From: CAWIVH01 sp963839475
Lineage (GTDB): Bacteria > Acidobacteriota > UBA6911
NCBI GenBank assembly: GCA_963839475.1
Contig: CAWIVH010000017.1
Coordinates: 620,001-684,000 of the forward strand
Length of the DNA stretch: 64,000 nucleotides
Direction of reading: 5' to 3'
Positions within the stretch are counted from its first letter, which is position 1. Every line of letters begins with the position of its first letter. The notes beneath the pieces are model-generated. The model was given only the letters and a program-made list of their open reading frames with translations. It was not told the DNA's origin and did no database searches. Of the stretch, positions 52,650-62,250 are shown one piece after another. A program made the translations under genes and the position numbers.

Positions 52650-55085
52650 CTATGGAACCGTTAAGCCCATAGCATCGCTCCAGGGTCCATAGCCTGCACT
52701 ATTCCAGGTCTGGATCCACCACTGCGCTCCGCCTGATGCAAGCGTGGTCGATGGAGCGATGAAGCAGACACCGCTGCCGGAAGCGCACGTTGCCTCTGCG
52801 GCGGTATACCACGTGGCGATTCTCGTTCCAGTGCTGTCGTTCACCCAGAGGTAATACCACGTGGCGTTGGGGACCGCATTCCAGGTATAGGTGGGATTCC
52901 TCTGGGATATCGTGCCCCAAGGGGCAATAAGCGTCGCCGCCCCAGGCAAGTGACCTGAAACCACAAACGTCATCCCGTCGCTCCAAGGGCCATATCCGGC
53001 GGTGTTCCAGGTTTGAATCCACCACCGCGCCGCTCCCTGCGGCAGAATGGTCGGGGAACTGACAGAACAGGTTCCTGAACCTGAAATGCATCCTGCCTGC
53101 GCCGCCGTGTACCACTGCGCAACCTTCGGACTGCTCGCAGCGTCGTTAATCCAAAGGAGGTACCAGGTTGATCCCGAGACGGCGTTCCAGGCAAAAGCGG
53201 GTGTTGAGGCAGAGATGGATCCCGCTGGTGAGAGGAGGACTGCAGCCGCCGGCAAACCTCCTGATATGGTGAACTCCATTGTGTCGCTCCAAGGGCCATC
53301 ACCTGCCGTGTTCCACGTTTTAATCCACCACCTGGCGGCGCCTGCAGCGAGGGCTGTGGATGGTGAGATCGAGCAGACGCCCGTTCCGGCCGCACAACCG
53401 CATTCCGCTGCGGTGTACCACACTATTACCTTGCCCGAATTAACCGCACTGTCGTTAACCCAAAGCTGGTACCAGGTGGCGGTCGGAACGGCATTCCATG
53501 AGTAGGTCGGTGTCGCGGTGGAGATCGTTCCTGAAGGAGAAAGGAGCGTGGCTTTTCCCGGCGGCTGTAAACTCAGCCTCCCTGCCTTCCAATAGTTCTC
53601 GTTCAGCTGTGTGAAATCGTAGTTTGCATCGATCTGGTGCTGGATCCATTGGGACTCATCGCTTCCCTGATTCGCCACGTAGCTGGGAGCGGCGTTGCCG
53701 ACGATATTTATTCCGATCAGTCCTGCCTGGATCGTACCCGCAGTATCTTTCGCGAGCACCAGCCGGGCGCCGGGAGCGGCTCCGGAGCAGGCCGATACCG
53801 TGATAGTCGTGGCTGATTCGGACCTGGTAATCTGGTCGGAGATCGCATAGTCCGGTTGGGTTCCATAAGGATTGACCGCCATGACGGTCCCGCTGACATT
53901 ATAAAGCAGCCGGATTGTACCGGAAGTGCCAGGATTCAGCCACGCATGGCAAAAATTCCAGGGGCTGCCCTTCATCCCCCAGGAAATGTTAAAGGGCGCC
54001 TGCTGCTGAATCATGACGAAGTTTACGTTTGTGATATTTCTATTTCCGCCCGAGATTCCCAGAACCGTTCCGGCATAGGGATCATTCGTACTATTCCCGC
54101 CCGCAACATACCAACTGGGGCTCGAAGGATTCACGGTCGACCAGTCCTCTACATTCTCCTTCGCGAAAACCCGATAGTATCCGGCGATGGGAACCGGGAT
54201 AGTAAAGGTTTTGGATACGCCCCCAAAGGTCTGGGTCATGAAGGTCCTGCCGTTTAGAGTGTTCACGGCGTAGACGGTTGCTTCCACGCTGGTTGAATTG
54301 CTCAGTGTCCCCGAAATGGTATAGGGTTCCGAAGACGAAACGGGCCAGAGATAGCTTAGCTGTGCACGGTCCAACTCACTGAAGGCAAGAAACTCGTAGT
54401 CATCCCACGCGGGAGTTCCGCAATGCATCGCGGAATCCACTACCGGAATGTGGGTCAGACGCAACGCGTGCCCGATTTCATGAATCAATGTACTCAGTTT
54501 CAGGGAATAAAGGCCTGCCTTGGTGTTGTAGAAGGCATAGCCCCCCTGCCATTGGCCCTGACTGTTGGTGCGGTAGCCGCCGAGGCCCGCTTCTCCCGAT
54601 CCAAACGCAAGGTCGCCGTTCAATACTACATATATGCATCCCGGCTCGTTGGTTTCGGCCGTACTGCTATAGGAATCCAGGGGGGTGGCGCCGTCATAAC
54701 TAAACCCGATATTTGCGGTCGGAACCGATTCCCACAGGGCGAAGCACTTCTTGATTTTCTCGATAATAACATTTGGAGTAGGGACGGTGGTCCGGCTGAC
54801 GGAATTCCACATTTTGGGTGTGATTTTATACCTGATCAGCTGGGTTCCCGACGGCTTGGAAGGATAGATGGTGTGATCGGCTTCGCCAGTGCACGATGGA
54901 TACACGGGGTAATTGATGCTCGGTGATTCTTCACACAGGCTCCTGCCGACGTTGTTCATTCCTATTGCCTCGCCGCGCCATAGGGCCGCGGCCGGCATGA
55001 GCAGGAGCAAAAAAGGGACGATAATCAGGCATGATGCAAACTCATGCAGAAAGAAGGATGATCGATGGTGCTCGCGATTGCTCAT
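52650..55085 (-). CDS. Secreted matrixin-like zinc protease with three C-terminal modules
   Basis: 811 residues from the ATG at 55085 (AAAGGAG upstream); the longer frame to 55211 lacks support. A hydrophobic N-terminal signal (FASCLIIVPFLLLLMPAAALW) precedes the protease. The zinc site LIHEIGHALRLTH is HExGHxxxxxH, with a Met-turn-like DSAMHC, as in M10 metzincins. A beta domain (TISGTLSNSTSVEATVYAVN) and a further about 180 residues follow. The last 300 residues are three copies of the about 95-residue module (ATLLSPSG, PTYSWNAVPTATWYQLWVND, WYTAAECGCAAGTGVCSISPS, ARWWIKTWNTAGDGPWSD). The module is shared with the genes at 1-2647 and 5481-6741, so these likely form one secreted set. Confidence 0.88.
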   Translation of the reverse strand: MSNREHHRSSFFLHEFASCLIIVPFLLLLMPAAALWRGEAIGMNNVGRSLCEESPSINYPVYPSCTGEADHTIYPSKPSGTQLIRYKITPKMWNSVSRTTVPTPNVIIEKIKKCFALWESVPTANIGFSYDGATPLDSYSSTAETNEPGCIYVVLNGDLAFGSGEAGLGGYRTNSQGQWQGGYAFYNTKAGLYSLKLSTLIHEIGHALRLTHIPVVDSAMHCGTPAWDDYEFLAFSELDRAQLSYLWPVSSSEPYTISGTLSNSTSVEATVYAVNTLNGRTFMTQTFGGVSKTFTIPVPIAGYYRVFAKENVEDWSTVNPSSPSWYVAGGNSTNDPYAGTVLGISGGNRNITNVNFVMIQQQAPFNISWGMKGSPWNFCHAWLNPGTSGTIRLLYNVSGTVMAVNPYGTQPDYAISDQITRSESATTITVSACSGAAPGARLVLAKDTAGTIQAGLIGINIVGNAAPSYVANQGSDESQWIQHQIDANYDFTQLNENYWKAGRLSLQPPGKATLLSPSGTISTATPTYSWNAVPTATWYQLWVNDSAVNSGKVIVWYTAAECGCAAGTGVCSISPSTALAAGAARWWIKTWNTAGDGPWSDTMEFTISGGLPAAAVLLSPAGSISASTPAFAWNAVSGSTWYLLWINDAASSPKVAQWYTAAQAGCISGSGTCSVSSPTILPQGAARWWIQTWNTAGYGPWSDGMTFVVSGHLPGAATLIAPWGTISQRNPTYTWNAVPNATWYYLWVNDSTGTRIATWYTAAEATCASGSGVCFIAPSTTLASGGAQWWIQTWNSAGYGPWSDAMGLTVP

Positions 55086-55162
55086 AGGAGGGCTCCTTTG
55101 AGCGGAGTGCACTTCATGAAAGACAACTTTATTTGCGATGCTAGCGCAGGGGTGGGCATTAG

Positions 55163-55871
55163 TCAACAATGGCACAAAACGGCTCCCAACCCATGGAATA
55201 GGATATTGCATCGGGCTGCCGAGAAAATGGGATCGAGGATCAGGGACCGGAAAGACTCAGCATTTTCGTGCACGCAAGTACTCCGAAGGCGGCGTGAGCG
55301 GCCGCCTTGAAAATAACCCTGACATCGCGGAAGAGTTCTCAGTGTCTCGAGCGCATGCGGGATTCGGGCCCAGTCTACTTTTGTCTTATCCAGTTTGTCA
55401 CGTCTGCGAGGACCCTGAGACGAAACATCGGCAAAGTGCGCCATGATGTCTGCGCGCAATAGCGGGGAAATCGGCTCGGACCTGATTGAGGCCAGTTCGA
55501 TCAGCAGACGAGCGTAAGTGTCGTCTGCCATGAAGTACCTCCCGGGAGTTGTGACTCCGCCGGTGTCGAGATTGAGGTTTGGTATCTTCAGGGTGCTCTC
55601 CCGAAGTCTCAACAGCAGGTCCCGGTAATCCTGGAGCGCAACGTTGAAACTGGCCTCAAACATCTGCTCGGTTTCAGGCGTCGGGGAATCGCTTGCGAAG
55701 GAGAGGGACCATGCTGGACTCCCAGGCTGCATCCACCAGCGTTTCATGTGAAAACACTGAATAGGCCCAGAGATCCGTGGGCAGACCCAGCAAAACCAGG
55801 TAGGCCAACGTGAGAACCAAGCCCTGCTGCAAGATCATCCGATGCCACATGAGAGGTCGACCGTTGCTCAT
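55163..55871 (-). pseudogene. Zinc-dependent phospholipase C family gene with an internal deletion
   Basis: The first frame, from ATG 55871, has a signal peptide and the family N-terminus AYSVFSHETLVDAAWESS then LLRKRFPDA, after which it stops. Directly at that point another frame continues with ETEQMFEASFNVALQDYRDLL, NLNLDTGG and RYFMADDTYARLL, which belongs to the C-terminal part of the same family. The middle, including the metal-binding His-rich region, is gone. One clean deletion explains both the loss and the frame change. The second frame then runs on past the usual end of the family. Confidence 0.68.
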
Positions 55872-56563
55872 TTCACCGCCACAAGGATGACAGGTCTACA
55901 GAAAACATCATGAACCATCGTGCGCTCAGCCATCGAGTTACCCCCTGGCACTCACCTGACAAGGCGAAACCTCTATCCTATTCGAACTGAATTCTCTCTC
56001 TCCCCCGACGGAAGATATCTCACATTCAGCGCGGGCAAAGACGGAGCAGAATCCGGAGTTCATGGGGTGTGATCCCATCCGTGGTTACGATCTCCATCGG
56101 GATGGCCGTCGGTTTCTATTCACAAGGGTCAGGCAGCGGCCGGGATCTTTTGAGATCACCCGCCTCAACCTGGTTCAGAACTGGCTCGAGGAACTCAAGC
56201 GCCTCTGCCCCACAAAATAAACGCAATTGACCGCGGACTCTTCGCCATCACAACCATAGATGAAAACACCTATTTAACCCTGGGCTCCCAAAAGTTGGGT
56301 TCTGACTCCAACCCATCAGACGATGAGTGGCTGAGCCAAACCTGGTTTTACACCATACGCGGCGGTTAATGCGGAAGCCGGCAATTCACAATTCAATATC
56401 CAGCAATCTCGTTTGGGCTTACAATTTCAATGTGGGCGAAGTCATGTTCCAATAAGTGTTGTTGAGCAGGCATGGGAACCCGGGCAGTATAACCCGCGGA
56501 TTGCCCGGATGACTTGAGTCGAGCTGATCTCCTGAAACCATTTTTTTGCACTGGGAGGTGGCT
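55872..56563. other. Intergenic region with a decayed PD40 fragment
   Basis: About 690 bp. It holds the PD40 remnant at 55985-56220; the rest shows no gene. The promoter of the large unknown gene should lie between 56350 and 56550. Confidence 0.4.
55985..56220 (+). pseudogene. C-terminal remnant of a PD40 propeller regulator or kinase
   Basis: One plus frame reads TEFSLSPDGRYLTFSAGKDG and ends at a TGA near 56070. A second frame continues with RGYDLHRDGRRFLFTRVRQ and LNLVQNWLEELKRLCPTK to TAA at 56220, the standard ending of PD40-containing kinases and winged-helix proteins. Start, kinase part and most blades are missing. Confidence 0.62.
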
Positions 56564-59500
56564 ATGTCCGGCTTCGCGCGGAAGAATGCGGACGGCACAT
56601 CTGAAACAAACCGTCCTTGCCGGATCCACAGGCGCACATCCCCTCGCTCGTTTCTCCTTTTCTGTATCGCGGCAGTGCTTTTAGTTTCTCCTCATAGGGC
56701 TGGTGCCAAAGTTCTCCAGGATCCAAGCCTGGTGGATCTTTCCCGTCTGAGTGAGATTGAGAGCTGGGGGTTCTCCCGGGAAGAGTATTTATCACTGGTG
56801 AATAAATGCGCCAATCTCAATACAAGACAGGAGAAGATCGTTGGGTTGATGCTCGAAGATCCATCTTTGGTCCAACCCGAGCGAATCCTTGTCCAGCAGG
56901 CCCAGCGGCGGATTGAAAACGAGCTTTATATGCGGCGGGCTGCAGTCCGCAACCTCTCGCCAGAACAATTCCGCCAGCAAGGGATCCACACCCGGATGAT
57001 CCATGCTGTTCAGAACGAACTGGACGCTACGGCCCGCCTGGTTGAAAACATGGAGCAGAGGGCGTCCAAAGCGCTGGGAACCCCCACGAGACAGAACCAG
57101 GGCTACCAACCTCAGCCCGGAAACAGGACCCGCTTAAGGAATGCCCCAAATGATCTCGGCAATGTCCCGCTCGATCAGCAGCCTGAGATAAACCGTCAGG
57201 CAACCGGCCGGGTGAATGGGGGTGAGAGTCCCCGTCAGGGTGCCGAGAATGAAAATGTGACAAGGCCGGCGGTTCCCTCCGGGGGAACTGCCGGCTCCGC
57301 AGCCGGATCGACGACAAAGGCACCACCTGTAACACCTGAACCACCGCCCTGGAATCCCAGCTACACGGGCCCGCCGAGCATGAATGATCCCAGGGCCCAG
57401 GGCAACTGGACACGTCCGCCGCAGGCAGGCTCTCAGCCTGCTGCACAAGCGGGCTCGCAGTCTTCCCTCTCACAGATCAGACAGGCAGTAGAAGAGCATG
57501 GCGCCGGCGCCATCGTGGCAATGGCCAACCTGGAAACAATCATCAAGTGCATAGATGCCGGCACCACAGCTCGGGACTGCCTCTGCCAGATCATGGTCCA
57601 GAACGGAATCGCGGCATCCGCTGCCATGGCCCTTCAGCTCCTCTCAGCCGGCACGATTGTCAAATTGGCTTTGATCGGCGAAGTTGGTGCGTACATCTAC
57701 CTGGCATATCAATTGGAGGACGCGCTTTACAGGGTGGAGGATTGGGCTTCAGCGGAATGGAATCGCTACCAAATCGAACGCAACAGAAGAGAATGGACAG
57801 AGCGCAACCTGAGAGTCAGGGAGCCGGGCGAAGACATCGAAGCGCTGCGCCGGCGCATCCACTCCACTCTCGAACCTCTTCTCTACGCAGTCACTTCCGG
57901 GTGCAGGGAACTTGAGGATCAGGCAGCAAAAGCTGCCCGATCCGGATCTGCTGCCAGGGAAGAAGCGGAGCGACTGCCTCTTGCCGAAGCCATCGAAGCT
58001 TATAAGCAATATGAAGAAAAAACCTTTAGCTTGATCCTCCGGCAAGGCAGACAGGGCGAAGCGGCGGAGAAAATCCGGCAGGCACTCGATCTCATCAGGC
58101 AGGAACTTGGCCGAGCCGCGGCTTTGGCTGAGAATTGCGACACCGCGGAGTCCGCCAAAGCCGTTGCCGACAAACACAAATCGGCCGTCCAGGCACTTCA
58201 ATCCATACGCCAATTCTCCGCGGAAGCGCAAGCCCTTGCCGAGTCCAAAGATAGTACTGTTTCCGGGATGCAGCACGTCCGCACCACCTTAACGGAGGCC
58301 TTTGCGATGAGGGACCGGATCAGCAGTCTTGTATCCGAGCCAGCCTCGCATCAACAGATGGAAACCACGGCGGCCAGTGTAAACGCCGCGATGCAACAGC
58401 TCCAGGAACAGGGCGCCAGGCTCGCAAACGAAGTTCGGGCGCTAAGAAGGGCTTTTCCCGAAAACCTGGAAACAGAGACCAAAGCCCGCCTGCGCGAGCT
58501 TGTGCAGGAAGTCGTCCGCATTCAGGGTCAGGCATCCTGTGATACGGAGCCGATTCTCGGACGTTATGCCAGCGGAATGGGGGACGCAATTGACGCCAAA
58601 CTGGAGGCCGAGAACCGGCTGAGACCGGTAGAGGCTCTCTATACCGATCTCTCACGTCTGCCTCCGGGTAAGCCGGCAGTCGCGAATGACCTTCAAGAAA
58701 TGGTTCAGCAAGCCGAAGCGCTGCTTCTCGATCACCAGGATCTTCCGCAGATCGCGATAAAGTGTCTACAACTGGCCTCCAATTCAGGATCAAACCAGCC
58801 CCAGGGCGGCGGGGACCGCCGGACGGATCCCGGTGAAGCGCCCGCCGGCGGTGATTTCACCGATGCAGGTACCAAAGTCAATGCTGTCACAGTGAGGTCG
58901 GGCGGCCAGGAGCACGCGCCTGAGAAAACCCCGGCCAAGCCTCCAGCGACATCCGACGTCACCCGCCAGTCTGATACAAACCGTCAGGATCCGGGATTCT
59001 CTGATGCCGGCACCAACGTGAGCCGGCTGAACCGCCAATCCGAAACCGTGACTTACTTCGAACGGCCATGGATGCCGCTCAGCTGGAAAACCGGCGGCAA
59101 CAGCACCGAGGTGAGGGTGAATATCTATGAGACCGCCTCCCGCCTCGGCTGGGCCGCGGCGCTGGCCGAGTTTACGGATGGAGTGGCAGATCCGATGATC
59201 GCGGATCATCTGCGGGCGGCAACCAACCATGTCCTGGCAGTGAACCGGAATGCCTTCGGTCCGCTGAAACCATGGCCCGATTGGCAACAGATCCAGGCCC
59301 GGCACGAAGAATGGGCACAGCGTATCGCCCAAGGCAGCCGGGCGAGCCGGGATTATTTCCGCAAGGGGCTTCACGATACCATCCTGGGCCACGGCACGGC
59401 TCTGGCACGTGCCCTGGCCTATCAGGCTGCAGGAGAGCTGGAGCAACGTGAAAACTGCGATTCCTATTACTTCCGGATCGGGTATCACCTGGCCTACGCA

Positions 59501-60298
59501 GCCCAGTCACTGAATCTTGCGGCAGAAGGCAAAGCAAACAGCGCGGCCGACCTCTGGATTCAACGAGTGATCAGTCGCGGTCAAAGCAACGCTCAAACCG
59601 CAGCCAACTATATCCAGGATCTCCGGAAGGTCAAACCTGCCACCGGCTATTGCATCGATCTTATGCCCGTGCAGACCACAGCGCTTCGCGCAGCCAGCGG
59701 ACACAACATTCCCGGGGAGAACGCAGCCGCGGCGATCAAGGCATGGAACGACGTATTAGCTCTCTTGAGCGGCGCCGGAATGCAAACTACTTGGGAGTGC
59801 AGCGGAGAACTGGAAGGCATGTGGGTGAGCACCCGGGGCAATCCATTCGTATACCGTTTTGTGAAAAAGGGTGACGCCTATGAGGGAATATTCACCCATG
59901 TCAATCCAGGCTCAAAGCGGCTGGGGTATGAAGAGGGAAAAACTTATATCTGGGTTCAAAAATTGGATGATCGCAACTATCGGGGAAAACAACTGATGCA
60001 TCGTTGGCCGGGACACCAGGGCGACACCTGGCCTTACGGCGTGACGGTATTGGGTGACTATTTTCTAGCCGGCGTGCAAACCTGGACGCGGATCAAGCCG
60101 GGCGACGTTTCAAAGATACAACTGATCCGCTCTGGACAGCAGGACTACTTCATTATCCCCGGCTATCCGAAAATTGAGTCTGCCGATACCGTACCGGACT
60201 GCCGGAAGGGACCTGTTTCAGACCAAAACCCGGCGGGAAGGCGCCCGGGTGAAGCGGGAGGGAATTCGATCAAACTGCTCGATCAGAGACCGCAATGA
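56564..60298 (+). CDS. Very large secreted or membrane-anchored coiled-coil protein of unknown function
   Basis: 1244 residues from the ATG at 56564 behind GGGAGG. Signal peptide (SFLLFCIAAVLLVSPHRAGA). Regions in order: a helical segment to about 170; a Pro/Gly/Asn-rich linker to about 310; a hydrophobic patch around 355-395 (MALQLLSAGTIVKLALIGEVGAYIYLAYQL) that may be a membrane helix; a long Ala/Glu/Gln-rich coiled-coil region to about 740; a second linker with a doubled motif (FTDAGTKVN and FSDAGTNVS); a helical domain with paired Cys; and a final beta domain (CSGELEGMWVSTRGNPFVYRF to GVTVLGDYFLAGVQTW), perhaps a calycin-like fold. I recognise no family. A TPR-PDZ gene follows after 22 bp. 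Confidence 0.75.
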   Translation: MSGFARKNADGTSETNRPCRIHRRTSPRSFLLFCIAAVLLVSPHRAGAKVLQDPSLVDLSRLSEIESWGFSREEYLSLVNKCANLNTRQEKIVGLMLEDPSLVQPERILVQQAQRRIENELYMRRAAVRNLSPEQFRQQGIHTRMIHAVQNELDATARLVENMEQRASKALGTPTRQNQGYQPQPGNRTRLRNAPNDLGNVPLDQQPEINRQATGRVNGGESPRQGAENENVTRPAVPSGGTAGSAAGSTTKAPPVTPEPPPWNPSYTGPPSMNDPRAQGNWTRPPQAGSQPAAQAGSQSSLSQIRQAVEEHGAGAIVAMANLETIIKCIDAGTTARDCLCQIMVQNGIAASAAMALQLLSAGTIVKLALIGEVGAYIYLAYQLEDALYRVEDWASAEWNRYQIERNRREWTERNLRVREPGEDIEALRRRIHSTLEPLLYAVTSGCRELEDQAAKAARSGSAAREEAERLPLAEAIEAYKQYEEKTFSLILRQGRQGEAAEKIRQALDLIRQELGRAAALAENCDTAESAKAVADKHKSAVQALQSIRQFSAEAQALAESKDSTVSGMQHVRTTLTEAFAMRDRISSLVSEPASHQQMETTAASVNAAMQQLQEQGARLANEVRALRRAFPENLETETKARLRELVQEVVRIQGQASCDTEPILGRYASGMGDAIDAKLEAENRLRPVEALYTDLSRLPPGKPAVANDLQEMVQQAEALLLDHQDLPQIAIKCLQLASNSGSNQPQGGGDRRTDPGEAPAGGDFTDAGTKVNAVTVRSGGQEHAPEKTPAKPPATSDVTRQSDTNRQDPGFSDAGTNVSRLNRQSETVTYFERPWMPLSWKTGGNSTEVRVNIYETASRLGWAAALAEFTDGVADPMIADHLRAATNHVLAVNRNAFGPLKPWPDWQQIQARHEEWAQRIAQGSRASRDYFRKGLHDTILGHGTALARALAYQAAGELEQRENCDSYYFRIGYHLAYAAQSLNLAAEGKANSAADLWIQRVISRGQSNAQTAANYIQDLRKVKPATGYCIDLMPVQTTALRAASGHNIPGENAAAAIKAWNDVLALLSGAGMQTTWECSGELEGMWVSTRGNPFVYRFVKKGDAYEGIFTHVNPGSKRLGYEEGKTYIWVQKLDDRNYRGKQLMHRWPGHQGDTWPYGVTVLGDYFLAGVQTWTRIKPGDVSKIQLIRSGQQDYFIIPGYPKIESADTVPDCRKGPVSDQNPAGRRPGEAGGNSIKLLDQRPQ

Positions 60299-60320
60299 GC
60301 CCAAGGTAGATTGACAATTT

Positions 60321-62117
60321 ATGGAAAAGCGATCTTCGATCTTTCGATCCTGCCTTGCAGCCTTGACATCAATGATGCTGCTATTGCATCCCGCCATGAG
60401 TCTCCCCGCCGAAGACACCATTCTCTACAACAAAAGACTTATCGAACAGGAGCATCGCTATGCCGAGGCCCTGGCCAACCTGCAAAAGGCCGCGGCCAAG
60501 AATAGCAGATCCGCGCCGCTGCAGTACTGGCTGTCCATCGCCTACTTTAAGAACGACCGGTTTCCCGAAGCGGCCGAGGCCATGGAAAGAGCTTTTTCAC
60601 TCAAGCTCTATAAGACCTACCTTATTTCCGCCTATGAATACCTGGGGACCTCTTACCATCGCATCGGCCATTATCAGAGAGCTTTAAATACCTTCGACAA
60701 TGCCCTGGCCATCGATTCGAAAAATTTAGGGGCCCGCTTCGGGCGCGCCGAGGCTCTGCAAAAAATGTTGAGGCTTAACGAGGCGCTCGCCGACTACAAT
60801 CAGGTGCTGATCCAATCGCCTCACGCCGCGGGCGCCCTGGAAGGAAGGGCATGGGTTTACTTCAAGATGGAGATCCTTGACAGAGCTGTGGCGGATTTCT
60901 CCGCAGCTATCGAGGAGAGGGGAGCCAAGGATCTCAGTGTCTTGGATCTGTACCGCGGCAGAGGATTAGCGTACCAAAAGAGGGAGGATTGCCGGGCGGC
61001 CGTGGAAGACTTTCGGCAGGCTTTGATAATTGCCGGAGGCAAGGCGCCACAGGCCTTAGCAGGTATCCTACAGCCCCTGGGGTGGTGCCGCTATGGGCTT
61101 GGTGAGTTCCAGAAAGCATTGGCCGATTTCCAAAAAGCGCTGTCCCACCTGGGTCCGGATCAGAAAATGATCAAAGTCGATCTGATACGGGGTACGGCCT
61201 TCGCACACCTGGGGCTGGGAGATGCCACCTCGGCCTTTCGCTCTATCGAGGAGGCGAGGAAAGCCGCCGAGAGAGACAACGGCTATGATCCTGACTTCGA
61301 TCTGGCACTGATCCATTACGCGAATGGGAACCCAAGTACATCCCGCGAGCATTGGGGCAATCGTGGATTCATCGGTCTGGAGGTTATGGATGCAAAGTCC
61401 GATGCCGGCACCGGCGTAATGGTGACGGGGCTCCGGGCCAATGGCCCTGCCGAGCGGGCGGGGATCGTGAAGGGTGATCTGATTGTTCGTTTGGCCGGAG
61501 TTGCTCTTACTGATGTACGGAGTCTTACGGCGGCTTCGCGAATGTTGAAACCAGGTGATTCCGCGGATGTTGTCGTACTCCGGAATGGAGCCGAAAAGAA
61601 ACTCAGGCTGAAAGTGGCTTCGTTCGAAGAGCAAATCGCCGGGGAAAAACTGCTCGCACCCATTGTGGCGGCAAGAGTCGCCGCCGGTCCTGCCCCAGCC
61701 GCCGGAAAGGTTTCACCTGAAGCCGCTCCTCCAGGCTCAACTACAGGAGCAGATCCCCTGACGCCGGCTATCGCCAAACAGGGAGAAAAAAAAGACATCA
61801 TCATGATCAACTCGATTACTGTAATCCCCGAAAAAGTGACGCCCGGGGAATTGTTCGAGGTGAAGATCGATTTCTTCGCAGAGTCATTGCAGCAGCAGCA
61901 GAAGAGTCTGGCTGTAGCTCTCCTGTATACCATTTCCAGGAATGGCCAGGTCGTAAAACGCTTCGATCCTGAGACATTCGATATCTTGAACGGAGAGCCT
62001 ACCATTTTGCACAAGAAAACCCGCGCATCGAAAGCGTCTGGTGATTACGAGCTCCATTTCGAATTGCAGTTCCAGGGCCAGTTGGCCCAAAAAAGCGTAG
62101 CCCTGCAAATCCGATGA
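60321..62117 (+). CDS. Exported TPR protein with a PDZ domain
   Basis: 598 residues with a signal peptide (LAALTSMMLLLHPAMSLPA). Residues 35-345 are tetratricopeptide repeats, for example HYQRALNTFDNALAIDSKNLGARFGRAEAL and EFQKALADFQKALSHLG. Residues about 350-435 are a PDZ domain (RGFIGLEVM, GVMVTGLRANGPAERAGIVKGDLIVRL) without any protease domain, though such PDZ units usually sit in trypsin- or S41-like proteases. A Pro/Ala linker and a beta-sandwich tail (ITVIPEKVTPGELFEVKIDFF) follow. It is likely a periplasmic scaffold, probably expressed with the large protein upstream, since the gap is only 22 bp. Confidence 0.82.
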   Translation: MEKRSSIFRSCLAALTSMMLLLHPAMSLPAEDTILYNKRLIEQEHRYAEALANLQKAAAKNSRSAPLQYWLSIAYFKNDRFPEAAEAMERAFSLKLYKTYLISAYEYLGTSYHRIGHYQRALNTFDNALAIDSKNLGARFGRAEALQKMLRLNEALADYNQVLIQSPHAAGALEGRAWVYFKMEILDRAVADFSAAIEERGAKDLSVLDLYRGRGLAYQKREDCRAAVEDFRQALIIAGGKAPQALAGILQPLGWCRYGLGEFQKALADFQKALSHLGPDQKMIKVDLIRGTAFAHLGLGDATSAFRSIEEARKAAERDNGYDPDFDLALIHYANGNPSTSREHWGNRGFIGLEVMDAKSDAGTGVMVTGLRANGPAERAGIVKGDLIVRLAGVALTDVRSLTAASRMLKPGDSADVVVLRNGAEKKLRLKVASFEEQIAGEKLLAPIVAARVAAGPAPAAGKVSPEAAPPGSTTGADPLTPAIAKQGEKKDIIMINSITVIPEKVTPGELFEVKIDFFAESLQQQQKSLAVALLYTISRNGQVVKRFDPETFDILNGEPTILHKKTRASKASGDYELHFELQFQGQLAQKSVALQIR

Positions 62118-62250
62118 AACGGCAACCCGGCCGCACAGTTTGGCGTACACCCAGGTACCCGGGTTGGGCGCCTTCCCTATTGCTATAAAGGCTCGAAATC
62201 CCTACAGTGGAATCACACCCAACCGGATGGGCAACAGACTGGAGCCGGCC

